Both the position numbers and the translations under genes were made by a program. Below are positions 27,491 through 36,566 of a DNA stretch of 64,000 bases, piece after piece. Position 1 is the first letter of the stretch. The number at the start of each line of letters is the position of its first letter. The notes under the pieces are model-generated. The model ran no database searches. It was not told where the DNA came from and was given only the letters and a program-made list of their open reading frames with translations. The DNA comes from Streptomyces niger (GTDB lineage: Bacteria; Actinomycetota; Actinomycetes; Streptomycetales; Streptomycetaceae): assembly GCF_000718305.1 (NCBI RefSeq), contig NZ_JOFQ01000016.1:1-64000 (forward strand). The letters are read 5' to 3'.

Positions 27491-28765
27491 ATGACCACCC
27501 TCTACGAAGCCCCGCCCGAAGCCCCACACGAAGCCCCGCACGACGGGCCGGTGCCGGCCCTGGTCGAGCAGTTCAAGGGCGGCCTGCACGCCCCGATCTG
27601 CCTGACCTGGGAGTGGACCTACGCGTGCAACCTGTCCTGCGCCCACTGCCTGTCCTCCTCGGGCCGCCGGGACCCGATGGAGCTGACCACCGACGAGATC
27701 AAGTCGGTGATCCGGGAGCTGCAGCGGATGCAGGTGTTCTACGTGAACGTCGGCGGCGGCGAGCCGACCGTACGCCCGGACTTCTGGGAGCTGCTGGACT
27801 ACGCGATCGCGCACCAGGTGGGCGTGAAGTTCTCCACCAACGGGCTGCGGCTTACGCCGGAGCGCGCGGAGCGGCTGGCCGCCACCGACTACGTCGACAT
27901 CCAGATCTCCCTGGACGGCGCGACCCGCGAGGTCAACGACGCGGTGCGCGGGCCCGGCTCGTACGACATGGCCATACGCGCGATGGAGAACCTGGCGGCC
28001 GCCGGCTTCGCCGACTTCAAGATCTCGGTGGTGATGACCCGGCAGAACATCCCCCAGCTGGACGACTTCGCCGCGCTCGCCGACCGGTTCGGGGCGCAGC
28101 TGCGGCTCACCCGGCTGCGTCCCTCGGGGCGCGGCGCGGACGTGTGGGACGAGCTGCACCCCACGGACGCGCAGCAGCGCGAGCTGTACCAGTGGCTGGT
28201 CGCCAACGGCGAGAAGGTGCTGACCGGCGACTCCTTCTTCCACCTCAACGCGCTCGGCTCGACGCCGATCCCGGGCCTGAACCTGTGCGGCGCGGGGCGG
28301 GTGGTGTGCCTGATCGACCCGGTGGGCGACGTGTACGCCTGCCCGTTCGCGATCCACGACGCCTTCAAGGCGGGCAACATCCGCGCGCCCGGCGGCTTCG
28401 ACGAGGTGTGGCGCTCCTCGGCGCTCTTCGCGCAGCTGCGCGGTGAGCAGTCCTCCGGCGCGTGCACGTCCTGCTCTGCCTTCGACGTCTGCCAAGGCGG
28501 CTGCATGGCCGCGAAGTTCTTCACCGGGCTCCCGCTGGACGGCCCGGACCCCGAGTGCGTCAAGGGCCACGGCGCCGCCGCGCTGGCCGCCGTCGACCGG
28601 CAGGGCCTGCCGCCGCAGGGCAAGGACCACTCGCACCGTACGAGCCCGGCGCCGCGCCCGGTGTCCCTCGGCATGCCCGCGCTGCGGACCGGCCGGCCCG
28701 ACCGCATCTGCGACGAGAGCCCGCTGGCCGGCGTGGACGGCATGGCCGGCATGGACCTGCGGTGA
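27491..28765 (+). CDS. mftC: Mycofactocin radical SAM maturase MftC
   Basis: Protein of 424 residues. The SAM-cluster motif CNLSCAHC gives Cys46, Cys50 and Cys53; GGGEPTVRPDFWEL and FSTNGLRL follow. The C-terminal SPASM region has CGAGRVVC, GDVYACPF and CTSCSAFDVCQGGC for the auxiliary clusters. MftC oxidatively decarboxylates the MftA C-terminal Tyr and then forms the Val-Tyr C-C bond. The ATG at 27491 is preferred over the adjoining GTG at 27488 because of its spacing to GAGGAG. A short C-terminal extension (PRPVSLGMPALRTGRPD) goes beyond the cluster domain. Confidence 0.96.
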   Translation: MTTLYEAPPEAPHEAPHDGPVPALVEQFKGGLHAPICLTWEWTYACNLSCAHCLSSSGRRDPMELTTDEIKSVIRELQRMQVFYVNVGGGEPTVRPDFWELLDYAIAHQVGVKFSTNGLRLTPERAERLAATDYVDIQISLDGATREVNDAVRGPGSYDMAIRAMENLAAAGFADFKISVVMTRQNIPQLDDFAALADRFGAQLRLTRLRPSGRGADVWDELHPTDAQQRELYQWLVANGEKVLTGDSFFHLNALGSTPIPGLNLCGAGRVVCLIDPVGDVYACPFAIHDAFKAGNIRAPGGFDEVWRSSALFAQLRGEQSSGACTSCSAFDVCQGGCMAAKFFTGLPLDGPDPECVKGHGAAALAAVDRQGLPPQGKDHSHRTSPAPRPVSLGMPALRTGRPDRICDESPLAGVDGMAGMDLR

Positions 28766-28814
28766 GCGGTCGCCACGTCGCGCGCACGGGCAGAGACGAC
28801 CAGAGAGGAAGATC

Positions 28815-29987
28815 ATGAGCGGTTGGTTCGAGACGGTGACGGAGGCGCAGCGCAGGGCCAGGAAGCGGCTGCCGAAGTCCGTCTACAGCGCGTTGCTCGC
28901 CGGGTCCGAGAAGGGCGTCTCCTACGACGACAACACCGCGGCCTTCGCGCAGCTCGGGTTCGCCCCGCACGTCGCCGGGCTGTCGGCCAAGCGGGAGCTG
29001 GCGACGACGGTCCTGGGCCAGCAGATAGCCCTGCCGGTGCTCATCTCCCCGACCGGGGTGCAGGCGGTGCACCCCGACGGCGAGGTGGCCGTGGCCCGCG
29101 CGGCCGCGGCCCGCGGCACGGCGATGGGCCTGAGCTCCTTCGCCAGCAAGCCGCTGCGGGACGTCGTCGCGGCCAACCCGCAGACGTTCTTCCAGATGTA
29201 CTGGATGGGGACCCGGGACGACATGCGCCGGCGGATGGAGCAGGCCCGCGAGGCCGGGGCCAAGGCGCTGATCGCCACTCTGGACTGGTCCTTCTCGCAC
29301 GGCCGGGACTGGGGCAGCCCGAAGATCCCCGAACGGCTGGACCTCAAGGCGATGGTGCGGTTCGCCCCGGAGGCGCTCGCGCGCCCGCGCTGGCTGGCGG
29401 ACTTCGTCAGGTCCCGCAGCCTGCCCGACCTGACGACACCCAACCTCGCCGAGCCGGGGCACGAGGCACCCACGTTCTTCGGGGCCTACGGCGAGTGGAT
29501 GCAGACCCCGCCGCCCTCGTGGGAGGACGTGCGCTGGCTGCGCGAGCAGTGGGACGGGCCGTTCCTGCTCAAGGGCGTCTGCCGGGTGGACGACGCCCGG
29601 CGCGCGGTGGACGCCGGTGTCACCGCGATCTCGGTGACCAACCACGGCGGCAACAACCTCGACGGCACCCCGGCCCCGATCCGCGTGCTGCCGGCCGTCG
29701 CGGACGCGGTGGGCGACCGGATCGAGGTACTGCTCGACAGCGGTGTCCGCCGCGGCAGCGACGTGGTCAAGGCGCTGGCGCTCGGCGCCAAGGCCGTCAT
29801 GATCGGCCGCGCCTACCTCTGGGGCCTGGCCGCGAACGGTCAGGCGGGGGTGGAGAACGTGCTGGACATCCTGCGCGGCGGCATCGACTCGGCGCTGCTG
29901 GGCCTCGGCCGCTCCTCCGTCCACGAGCTGACCCGCGACGACGTGGTGGTCCCGCCCGGCTTCACCCGCACCCTGGGCGCGGTCTGA
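28815..29987 (+). CDS. mftD: Mycofactocin FMN-dependent oxidase MftD
   Basis: Protein of 390 residues of the lactate-dehydrogenase/glycolate-oxidase FMN family: LPVLISPTGVQAVHPDGE, LLKGVCRVDDARRAVDAGV, and the FMN loop VTNHGGNNLDG with LLDSGVRRGSDVVKALALGAKAVMIGRAYLWGL. MftD deaminates the released AHDP intermediate to premycofactocin, the redox-active form. ATG at 28815 with AGAGGAAG upstream, 49 bp after mftC. Confidence 0.95.
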   Translation: MSGWFETVTEAQRRARKRLPKSVYSALLAGSEKGVSYDDNTAAFAQLGFAPHVAGLSAKRELATTVLGQQIALPVLISPTGVQAVHPDGEVAVARAAAARGTAMGLSSFASKPLRDVVAANPQTFFQMYWMGTRDDMRRRMEQAREAGAKALIATLDWSFSHGRDWGSPKIPERLDLKAMVRFAPEALARPRWLADFVRSRSLPDLTTPNLAEPGHEAPTFFGAYGEWMQTPPPSWEDVRWLREQWDGPFLLKGVCRVDDARRAVDAGVTAISVTNHGGNNLDGTPAPIRVLPAVADAVGDRIEVLLDSGVRRGSDVVKALALGAKAVMIGRAYLWGLAANGQAGVENVLDILRGGIDSALLGLGRSSVHELTRDDVVVPPGFTRTLGAV

Positions 29988-29988
29988 G

Positions 29989-30777
29989 ATGCCGGCCGAG
30001 CCCGCCACGGCCCGGTCGGCGCCGCACCTCGCCGACCTGGCCTGGCCGAACCTCACGGACCGCAGGGCGCTGGTGCTCCTCCCCCTCGGCTCCTGCGAGC
30101 AGCACGGCCCGCACCTGCCGCTGGACACCGACGCCGCGGTGGCGGGAGCGGTCGCCGAGCGGTCCGCCGCGCGGCTCCTGGGCGCGGAAGACCCGCTGGA
30201 CGTCGTGGTCGCGCCGGTCCAGCCGTACGGCGCGAGCGGCGAGCACGAGGGCTTCGCCGGCACGGTCTCCCTCGGGCAGGCCGCGCTGGAACTCCTCGTC
30301 GTGGAGCTGGGGCGCTCGCTGCTGCGCTGGGCGGGGCGGCTGCTGGTGGTGAACGGGCACGGCGGCAACGTCGAGGCGCTGTCCCGTGCGGTGACCCTGC
30401 TGCGGTACGAGGGTCGGGACGCCGCCTGGTGGCCGTGCGTGCCGCCGGGCTCCGACGCGCACGCCGGGCGCACCGAGACGTCGATGATGCTGCGGGTGCG
30501 GCCTGCTTCGGTACGCATCGGCCGCGCGGTCGCCGGGTGCACCGACCCCATCGAGCGGCTGCTGCCCCGGTTGCGGGCGAGTTCGGTCCGCGCGGTCAGC
30601 CCGTCGGGCGTCCTCGGCGATCCGGCCGGTGCGCACGCGGCGGAGGGCGAACGGCTGCTCGCCGGGATGGCCGAGCGGCTGGCGGCCGACGCCGGCGGCT
30701 GGCGGGTGGGCGAGGACGGCCGGCTGGGCGGGCGGACCGCGCAGCCGGCCGGAGCGGCGCGGGAGGCGACGCGATGA
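29989..30777 (+). CDS. mftE: Mycofactocin creatininase-like peptidase MftE
   Basis: Protein of 262 residues of the creatininase family. Metal ligands sit in GSCEQHGPHLPLDTD (Glu37, His39, Asp46) and VNGHGGN, with a later Glu in GRTETSMM. MftE cuts the modified Val-Tyr dipeptide from MftA to give AHDP. It starts one base after the mftD stop and overlaps the SDR gene by four bases. Confidence 0.94.
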   Translation: MPAEPATARSAPHLADLAWPNLTDRRALVLLPLGSCEQHGPHLPLDTDAAVAGAVAERSAARLLGAEDPLDVVVAPVQPYGASGEHEGFAGTVSLGQAALELLVVELGRSLLRWAGRLLVVNGHGGNVEALSRAVTLLRYEGRDAAWWPCVPPGSDAHAGRTETSMMLRVRPASVRIGRAVAGCTDPIERLLPRLRASSVRAVSPSGVLGDPAGAHAAEGERLLAGMAERLAADAGGWRVGEDGRLGGRTAQPAGAAREATR

Positions 30778-31565
30778 CGCGGCCGGAGCGGCGGGTGGCC
30801 GTGGTCACCGGAGCCGCGCGGGGCATCGGCGCCGCGGTCGTACGGCGGCTGGCCGGCGAGGGCTGGGCGGTGGTCGCGGTCGACGCCTGCACGGACGACC
30901 CCGGTGTTCCCTACGCCCTCGCCACACCGGAGCAACTGGCCTCGTTGGGCGCGGAGTTCACCGACGTACGCACCGTACGGGCCGACGTCCGCGACGCCGA
31001 CGCCGTGCGCCACGCCGTGGAGCTGGCCGAGCGGGAGTTCGGCGGGTTGGACGCGGCGGTGGGTGCCGCCGCGGTGATCCTGGGCGGCGGCCCGGTCTGG
31101 GAGCAGCCCGAAGCGGAGTGGCGGACGCTCTTCGACGTGGACGTCACCGGCGTACTGAACCTGGCGCGCGCCGCCGTGCCCGCGCTGCTCCGCAGACCGG
31201 CGCCCCGGCACGGCCGGTTCGTCGCCCTCGCCTCGGCCGCCGCGCACCGCGGCCTGTGGGGCCTGGGCGGCTACTGCGCGGCCAAGCACGCCGTACTGGG
31301 CCTGGTCCGCGGCCTCGCCTGCGACCTCCGGGACACCGGTGTCAACGCGGTCGCGGTCTCGCCCGGCTCCACCGACACCGCCATGCTGCGGGCCACCGCC
31401 GCCCTGTACGGCCTCGACGACACCGCCGAACTCGCCGCGAGTCAACTGGTCGGGCGGGTGCTGGCACCGGAGGAGGTGGCCACCGTGGTCGCCTGGGCCT
31501 GCGCCCGCGAGGCCGGCGCCGTCACCGGGTCGGTCCTGCACGCGGACGGAGGCTTCACCGGATGA
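30774..31565 (+). CDS. Mycofactocin-cluster short-chain dehydrogenase (SDR)
   Basis: Protein of 263 residues with a Rossmann GAARGIG motif at the N-terminus, a truncated NAG-type segment (VGAAAVILGGG), a Ser-rich strand ALASAAAH and the catalytic YCAAK. Mycofactocin-coupled SDRs keep a non-exchangeable NAD(H) and need the cofactor for turnover; this one is embedded between mftE and mftF with ATGA overlaps at both ends, so it is part of the system. Its alcohol substrate is unknown; the insert after the second strand (GVPYALATPEQLASLG) is typical of this group and may cover the bound nucleotide. Confidence 0.88.
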   Translation: MTRPERRVAVVTGAARGIGAAVVRRLAGEGWAVVAVDACTDDPGVPYALATPEQLASLGAEFTDVRTVRADVRDADAVRHAVELAEREFGGLDAAVGAAAVILGGGPVWEQPEAEWRTLFDVDVTGVLNLARAAVPALLRRPAPRHGRFVALASAAAHRGLWGLGGYCAAKHAVLGLVRGLACDLRDTGVNAVAVSPGSTDTAMLRATAALYGLDDTAELAASQLVGRVLAPEEVATVVAWACAREAGAVTGSVLHADGGFTG

Positions 31566-33115
31566 CCGCCACGCCCCTGCCCCCGCCTCTGCCCGGCCCC
31601 TGGGACACCCGCCTCCCCGTCGGCTTCGCCGTCGAACTGGCCGGTGACGCGCACCGGTCGCGTGACGGGCGGCTGCTGCTCGGCGGCGCGCCGCCGCGGC
31701 TGCTGCGGCTCGGGCCGACGGCCGCGCGGCTGCTGGACGGCGGCCGGTTCACCGTGACCGGCCGGACCTCGGCAGCGCTCGCCCGGCGGCTGCTGGACAT
31801 CGGTGCGGTACGTCCCCGGCCGCCCCTCGGCACCGGCCCTGCGGGCACCACGACCGGTACCACCGTGGTGGTGCCCGCCCGCGACCGGGCGGAGCTGGTG
31901 GACGCGTTGCTGGCCCGGCTGCGGGCCGCCCCGGAGACCGCACCGCTGCCGGTGCTCGTCGTCGACGACGGCTCGCGCGACCCCGCGGCGCTGGCGGCGG
32001 CCGCGGCCCGGCACGGCGCCACCCTGCTCCGCCATCCCCGCAACCTCGGCCCCGCCGCGGCCCGCAACACCGGGCTGCGGCACGCGGCCACCCCGTACGT
32101 CGCGTTCCTGGACTCCGACGTGGCGCCCGGACCGGGCTGGCTGGCGCCGCTGCTGGCGCAGTTCGCCGATCCAGCGGTGGCGCTCGTCGCGCCCCGGATC
32201 GTCGCGGCACCGGCCCCCGGCGGGCGGCGCGGCGTCCTGCACCGCTACGAGGACGTGCGGTCACCGCTGGACATGGGCGCGCGGGAGGGCCCCGTCGTGC
32301 CGCTGTCGGCGCTCGCGTACGTACCGAGCGCCACGCTCGTCGTCCGGCGGGCCGCGCTGGGCACCGGCTTCGATCCCCGGCTCCGCGTGGCCGAGGACGT
32401 GGACCTCTGCATGCGGCTGCACGCGGCGGGCTGGCGGCTGCGGTACGTGCCCGAGGTCACCGTGGGCCACCACCACCGCACCGGGCTGCGGGACTGGCTC
32501 GGGCAGCGGGCCGGCTACGGCACCGGCGCTGCCGAACTGGCGCTGCGGCACCCGGGACAGGTGCCGCCGCTGCACGCCGCGCCCTGGTCGGTGGCCGCCT
32601 GCGCCCTGCTGCTGCGCGGACGCCCGCTGCCGGCGGCCGCCGCGGTCGCACTGACCGGGGTGACCGCGGTACGGCTGGCCCGCCGGATGCCGGACGCCGA
32701 CACTCCCGTACGCGCCGCCGCGCTGCTGACCCTCGCCGGACTGCGCGGCACCGCCGAGCAGTTGCTGCGCTGCGCGACCCGGCACCACTGGCCGCTGGCG
32801 GTGGCGGCCGGCGCGGCGAGCCGCCGGGCCCGCCGGGTGCTGCTCGCCGCCGCGCTCGCCGAGGGACTCCTCGACCACCGGCGCGCCGCCTCCGGCCTCG
32901 ACCCGCTGACGCACACGGCCGTCCGCCGTCTGGACGACCTCGCGTACGGCTGGGGCGTGTGGCGCGGCGCGTTCCGCCGCCGGACCGCGGGGCCGCTGCT
33001 GCCGCGGATCGTACGGACCGCCGCCGTACCGGCCCGGCCGCCCGCCGCGTCCCCGCCCTCCCATACGCCGCGCTCCGCACACCAACCTTCCGCCAACCTC
33101 CCCGCGCCACATTGA
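31562..33115 (+). CDS. mftF: Mycofactocin glycosyltransferase MftF
   Basis: Protein of 517 residues. An N-terminal PqqD-like segment (about 15-85) is followed by a GT2 domain with TVVVPARDRAELV, VLVVDDGSRD, FLDSDVAPGPGW (the DXD metal site) and a late FDPRLRVAEDVDLCMRLHAAGW. The C-terminus has hydrophobic stretches and basic tails. MftF adds a beta-1,4-linked glucose chain to premycofactocin. The tail after residue 490 is Pro/Ala-rich and poorly conserved. ATGA overlap with the SDR gene. Confidence 0.95.
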   Translation: MTATPLPPPLPGPWDTRLPVGFAVELAGDAHRSRDGRLLLGGAPPRLLRLGPTAARLLDGGRFTVTGRTSAALARRLLDIGAVRPRPPLGTGPAGTTTGTTVVVPARDRAELVDALLARLRAAPETAPLPVLVVDDGSRDPAALAAAAARHGATLLRHPRNLGPAAARNTGLRHAATPYVAFLDSDVAPGPGWLAPLLAQFADPAVALVAPRIVAAPAPGGRRGVLHRYEDVRSPLDMGAREGPVVPLSALAYVPSATLVVRRAALGTGFDPRLRVAEDVDLCMRLHAAGWRLRYVPEVTVGHHHRTGLRDWLGQRAGYGTGAAELALRHPGQVPPLHAAPWSVAACALLLRGRPLPAAAAVALTGVTAVRLARRMPDADTPVRAAALLTLAGLRGTAEQLLRCATRHHWPLAVAAGAASRRARRVLLAAALAEGLLDHRRAASGLDPLTHTAVRRLDDLAYGWGVWRGAFRRRTAGPLLPRIVRTAAVPARPPAASPPSHTPRSAHQPSANLPAPH

Positions 33116-33184
33116 GTACACCCTCGCTCGCTTGAGCGCTCCCACCTCTCCCCGCTGTCCGACGTCCCGCCCGGAGGCCCCCTG

Positions 33185-35128
33185 ATGTCCGTTCCGCCGC
33201 CCACCGAACAGACCGCCGGCAACGCGCAGTCCGGCCCGGCCGGCGACCCGCTCGCCCAGCCCGACCCGGCGCTGACGGCCTTCTGGGCCGGGCAGGCCCG
33301 GCAGCTGCACTGGGAACGGCCCTGGGCCGAGGTGCTGGACTGGTCCGACGCACCGTTCGCGCAGTGGTTCTCCGGCGGCCGGCTGAACGTCGCGTACAAC
33401 TGCGTCGACCGCCACGTCGCGGCCGGCCACGGCGAGCAGGTCGCCTTCCACTGGGAGGGCGAGCCGGGCGACACCCGCACGATCACCTACGCCGACCTTC
33501 AGCGCGAGGTGTGCCGCACCGCCAACGCCCTGCTCTCGCTGGGCCTGACGGCCGGCGACCGGGTGGCGATCCAGCTGCCGATGATCCCCGAGGCGGTCTT
33601 CGCGATGCTGGCCTGCGCACGGCTCGGGCTGCCGCACAGCGTGGTGTTCGGCGGGTTCTCGCCGGCGGCGCTGCGGTCCCGGATCGCGGACGCGGAGGCG
33701 AAGCTGCTGATCACGGCGGACGGGCAGTACCGCAGGGGCACCGCCGTACCGATGAAGGACGGCACGGACGAGGCCACGGCAGACACCCCGAGCATCGAGC
33801 ACGTGCTCGTCGTCCGGCGCACCGGCGGCGAGGTGGCATGGACCGAGGGGCGCGACCTGTGGTGGCACGAGCTGGTCGACGCGCAGTCCGACACGCACGA
33901 AGCGGAGGCGTTCGACGCCGAGCACCCGCTGTTCATCCTCTACACCTCGGGCACGACGGGCAGCCCCAAGGGCATCCTGCACACCTCCGGCGGCTACCTC
34001 ACCCAGGCCGCCTACACCCACCGCACGATCTTCGACCACCGCCCCGGCGACGACGTCTACTGGTGCACCGCCGACATCGGCTGGATCACGGGGCACACCT
34101 ACATCGTGTACGGACCGCTGGCCAACCGCGCGACCTCCGTCCTCTACGAAGGCACGCCCAACACCCCGCACGAAGGGCGGCACTTCGAGATCATCCAGAA
34201 GTACGGCGTCTCGCTCTACTACACCGCGCCCACCTTGATTCGCTCCTTCATGAAGTGGGGCGAGGAGCTGCCGGGCCGGTACGACCTGTCCACGCTGCGC
34301 GTGCTGGGCAGCGTCGGCGAGCCGATCAACCCGGAGGCGTGGCGGTGGTACCGGAAGCATCTGGGCGCCGACCGGGCACCTGTGGTGGACACCTGGTGGC
34401 AGACCGAGACCGGCGCCGTCATGATCTCCCCGCTGCCGGCGGAGGCGGACACGAAGCCGCTCAAGCCCGGCTCGGCGCAGGCTCCGCTGCCCGGCATCTC
34501 GGCCGCCGTCGTCAACGACCGGGGCGAGCCGGTCGGCCGCGGCGAGAGCGGCTACCTCGTACTGGACCGGCCCTGGCCCGCGATGCTGCGCGGCATCTGG
34601 GGCGACGAGGAGCGGTTCCGGGAGACGTACTGGTCGCGCTTCGCCCGCCAGGGCTACTACTTCGCCGGGGACGGCGCGCGCTACGACGAGGACGGCGACC
34701 TCTGGCTGCTGGGCCGGGTGGACGACGTCATGAACGTCTCCGGGCACCGGATCTCCACCGCCGAGGTCGAGTCGGCGCTGGTCGCGCACCCGAGCGTGGC
34801 CGAGGCCGCGGTGGTCGGCGCGGCCGACGCGACCACCGGGCAGGCCATCGTCGCGTTCGTCGTGCTGCGCGGCGACGCGCAGCACGACGAACGCGACAAC
34901 GGCACGGACGTGGTGGGCCCGCTGCGTGCGCACGTCGCCGCGGAGATCGGGCCGATCGCCAAGCCCCGGCAGATCATGGTCGTGCCGGAGCTGCCGAAGA
35001 CCCGCTCGGGCAAGATCATGCGGCGGCTGCTGCGGGACGTGGCCGACAACCGCGAGATCGGGGACGTCACCACGCTGGCCGACGCCTCCGTCATGGCCTC
35101 GATCCAGCAGGGCCTCGCCGACGGCTGA
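33185..35128 (+). CDS. acsA: Acetyl-CoA synthetase (AMP-forming)
   Basis: Protein of 647 residues, standard Acs length. Adenylation motifs: [20 protein letters not shown] (P-loop), [37 protein letters not shown], and the C-terminal [11 protein letters not shown] with the acylatable Lys610. It makes acetyl-CoA from acetate, ATP and CoA, releasing AMP and pyrophosphate. It lies 69 bp after mftF in the same direction with its own GGAGG, and is followed by an adenylate kinase. It would complete the path from alcohol through aldehyde and acid to acyl-CoA; a propionyl-CoA preference cannot be excluded. Confidence 0.93.
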   Translation: MSVPPPTEQTAGNAQSGPAGDPLAQPDPALTAFWAGQARQLHWERPWAEVLDWSDAPFAQWFSGGRLNVAYNCVDRHVAAGHGEQVAFHWEGEPGDTRTITYADLQREVCRTANALLSLGLTAGDRVAIQLPMIPEAVFAMLACARLGLPHSVVFGGFSPAALRSRIADAEAKLLITADGQYRRGTAVPMKDGTDEATADTPSIEHVLVVRRTGGEVAWTEGRDLWWHELVDAQSDTHEAEAFDAEHPLFILYTSGTTGSPKGILHTSGGYLTQAAYTHRTIFDHRPGDDVYWCTADIGWITGHTYIVYGPLANRATSVLYEGTPNTPHEGRHFEIIQKYGVSLYYTAPTLIRSFMKWGEELPGRYDLSTLRVLGSVGEPINPEAWRWYRKHLGADRAPVVDTWWQTETGAVMISPLPAEADTKPLKPGSAQAPLPGISAAVVNDRGEPVGRGESGYLVLDRPWPAMLRGIWGDEERFRETYWSRFARQGYYFAGDGARYDEDGDLWLLGRVDDVMNVSGHRISTAEVESALVAHPSVAEAAVVGAADATTGQAIVAFVVLRGDAQHDERDNGTDVVGPLRAHVAAEIGPIAKPRQIMVVPELPKTRSGKIMRRLLRDVADNREIGDVTTLADASVMASIQQGLADG

Positions 35129-35175
35129 CGCGCCCGCGCCCGTCCCTCTTTCCTCCTCGAAAGGCACCCTCACCC

Positions 35176-35736
35176 ATGCGTTTCGTGCTCATCGGCCCGC
35201 CCGGCGCGGGCAAAGGCACCCAGGCGGCCGTGTTGAGCGAACGGCTCGGCGTTCCGCACCTGTCCACCGGCGACCTGTTCCGGACCCACCTCGCGGCCGG
35301 CACCCGGCTGGGCCGGGCCGCCCGGCGCTACCTCGACGCCGGCGAGCTCGTCCCCGACGAACTGACCGACGACATGGTGCGCGGCCGGCTGGCCGAGCCC
35401 GACGCCCGCGACGGCTTCCTGCTCGACGGCTATCCGCGCACCGTCCGGCAGGCCGGCGTACTCGCGGACCTGCTCGCCGAGGACGGCACCGGGCTGACCG
35501 CCGTACTGGAATTCGCCGCGCCCGAGGAGGTCGTGGTGGACCGCCTGCTGGGCCGCGGCCGCCCCGACGACACCGAGGACGTCATCCGCAACCGGCTACG
35601 GGTGTACCGCAGGCAGACCGCGCCGCTGCTCGCCACGTACGCGGATCTGCTGGTGACGGTCGACGCCGCGGGCACGGTGGCGGAGACTGCCGAGCGGGTG
35701 CGGGACGCCGTCGCCGCCGCGGCGGGCCCTGCCTGA
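35176..35736 (+). CDS. Adenylate kinase, short form without LID domain
   Basis: Protein of 186 residues. P-loop [13 protein letters not shown]-site STGDLFR and FLLDGYPRT, and the core [18 protein letters not shown] are intact. After LLGRGRPDD there is no long LID insertion, so it is the short type known from mycobacteria, unlike the roughly 217-residue enzyme with a LID that Streptomyces carry near secY. It is therefore probably a second adk. It follows acs by 47 bp and would convert the AMP from acetate activation to ADP. Presence of the main adk elsewhere is assumed, since it is outside the window. Confidence 0.88.
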   Translation: MRFVLIGPPGAGKGTQAAVLSERLGVPHLSTGDLFRTHLAAGTRLGRAARRYLDAGELVPDELTDDMVRGRLAEPDARDGFLLDGYPRTVRQAGVLADLLAEDGTGLTAVLEFAAPEEVVVDRLLGRGRPDDTEDVIRNRLRVYRRQTAPLLATYADLLVTVDAAGTVAETAERVRDAVAAAAGPA

Positions 35737-35766
35737 GCCCGGCACGGGTCCTTCGCGTACCCCGCC

Positions 35767-36492
35767 TCACGCTCCCCGGGGTCTCGCCAGCAGCCAGTTG
35801 GTGGGGACCTCGACGCGGGTGCCGTCGGCGCGGGTCTCGGTGGTGATCAGGGGGAGGCGGCCCGAGGCGGCGGTTTCCAGGCCATGGGCGGCCAGCAGAT
35901 CCGGTATCGCGCTGTCGGGCATCTCGGCGGGCGCGATGCCGTGGGAGAAGATCGCGCGCACCTTGGGCGGCGGGCCGTCCGGGCGCTGCACCAGGGACAT
36001 CAGGACGTTCTTGGCGTCCTCGGAGAGCTCCACGAGGAAGGCCCGGCCGCGGCTGCCGAGGAGCCGGGCGATGTTCGCGACGATGCGCGGCCGGTCCTCG
36101 GGGGCGCACTGGTGCAGTACGCCGCGTACGTAGACGTTCGCCTCGCCCACGTCCTCGTGCAACGCCGTCACCTGCTCGGCGTCCGCCGCGTCCACCTGTC
36201 GGTATTCGGCCACCCGCGCCGGATCCTCCCGACGGGCCCGGTCAATTGCGGACGCCGAGACGTCAACACCGATCGCACGGGGAAACCGTTGCGCCAGAAA
36301 GCGGGTCTGTGTGCCGTTCCCGCATCCCAGGTCGATCACCGGCAGGGCGGGGTCGAAGTGCTCGGCGAAGAACGGGAGATGACGGGCGACCGCCAGTGAC
36401 GGCGCCGCGTCCCAGAAGACCTCGCCCTCGCCTGCCGGCGCATCGCGCCAGAAGCCTTCCCATGCCGTCGGACCGTGGCTCGATGCGCTCAT
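35767..36492 (-). CDS. Class I SAM-dependent methyltransferase
   Basis: Protein of 241 residues. Motif I is PVIDLGCGNGTQTRFLA, motif II VDVSASAIDRARR, then AEYRQVDAADAEQV. The post region (YVRGVLHQCAPEDRPRIVANIARLLGSRGRAFLVEL) resembles small-molecule methyltransferases. I do not recognise the substrate. The ATG at 36492 has a TAGCAA box about seven bases upstream and no Shine-Dalgarno sequence, so it may be leaderless. It converges on the adenylate kinase gene with 30 bp between them and is unlikely to belong to the alcohol island. Confidence 0.8.
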   Translation of the reverse strand: MSASSHGPTAWEGFWRDAPAGEGEVFWDAAPSLAVARHLPFFAEHFDPALPVIDLGCGNGTQTRFLAQRFPRAIGVDVSASAIDRARREDPARVAEYRQVDAADAEQVTALHEDVGEANVYVRGVLHQCAPEDRPRIVANIARLLGSRGRAFLVELSEDAKNVLMSLVQRPDGPPPKVRAIFSHGIAPAEMPDSAIPDLLAAHGLETAASGRLPLITTETRADGTRVEVPTNWLLARPRGA

Positions 36493-36566
36493 GGCCAATT
36501 GCTACTGCTCGGTCTCGGCAACCCGCAAGACCGGCAACGATTCTTTCAAAAGTGATGGACGCTCTT

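Noticed and set aside
28560..31541. Long minus-strand open frame opposite mftD, mftE and the SDR
   Set aside because: Shadow frame with no recognisable motif; the plus-strand genes are complete and overlapping as an operon.
32261..35173. Long minus-strand open frame opposite mftF and acs
   Set aside because: Low-complexity shadow caused by GC-rich third positions of the real genes.
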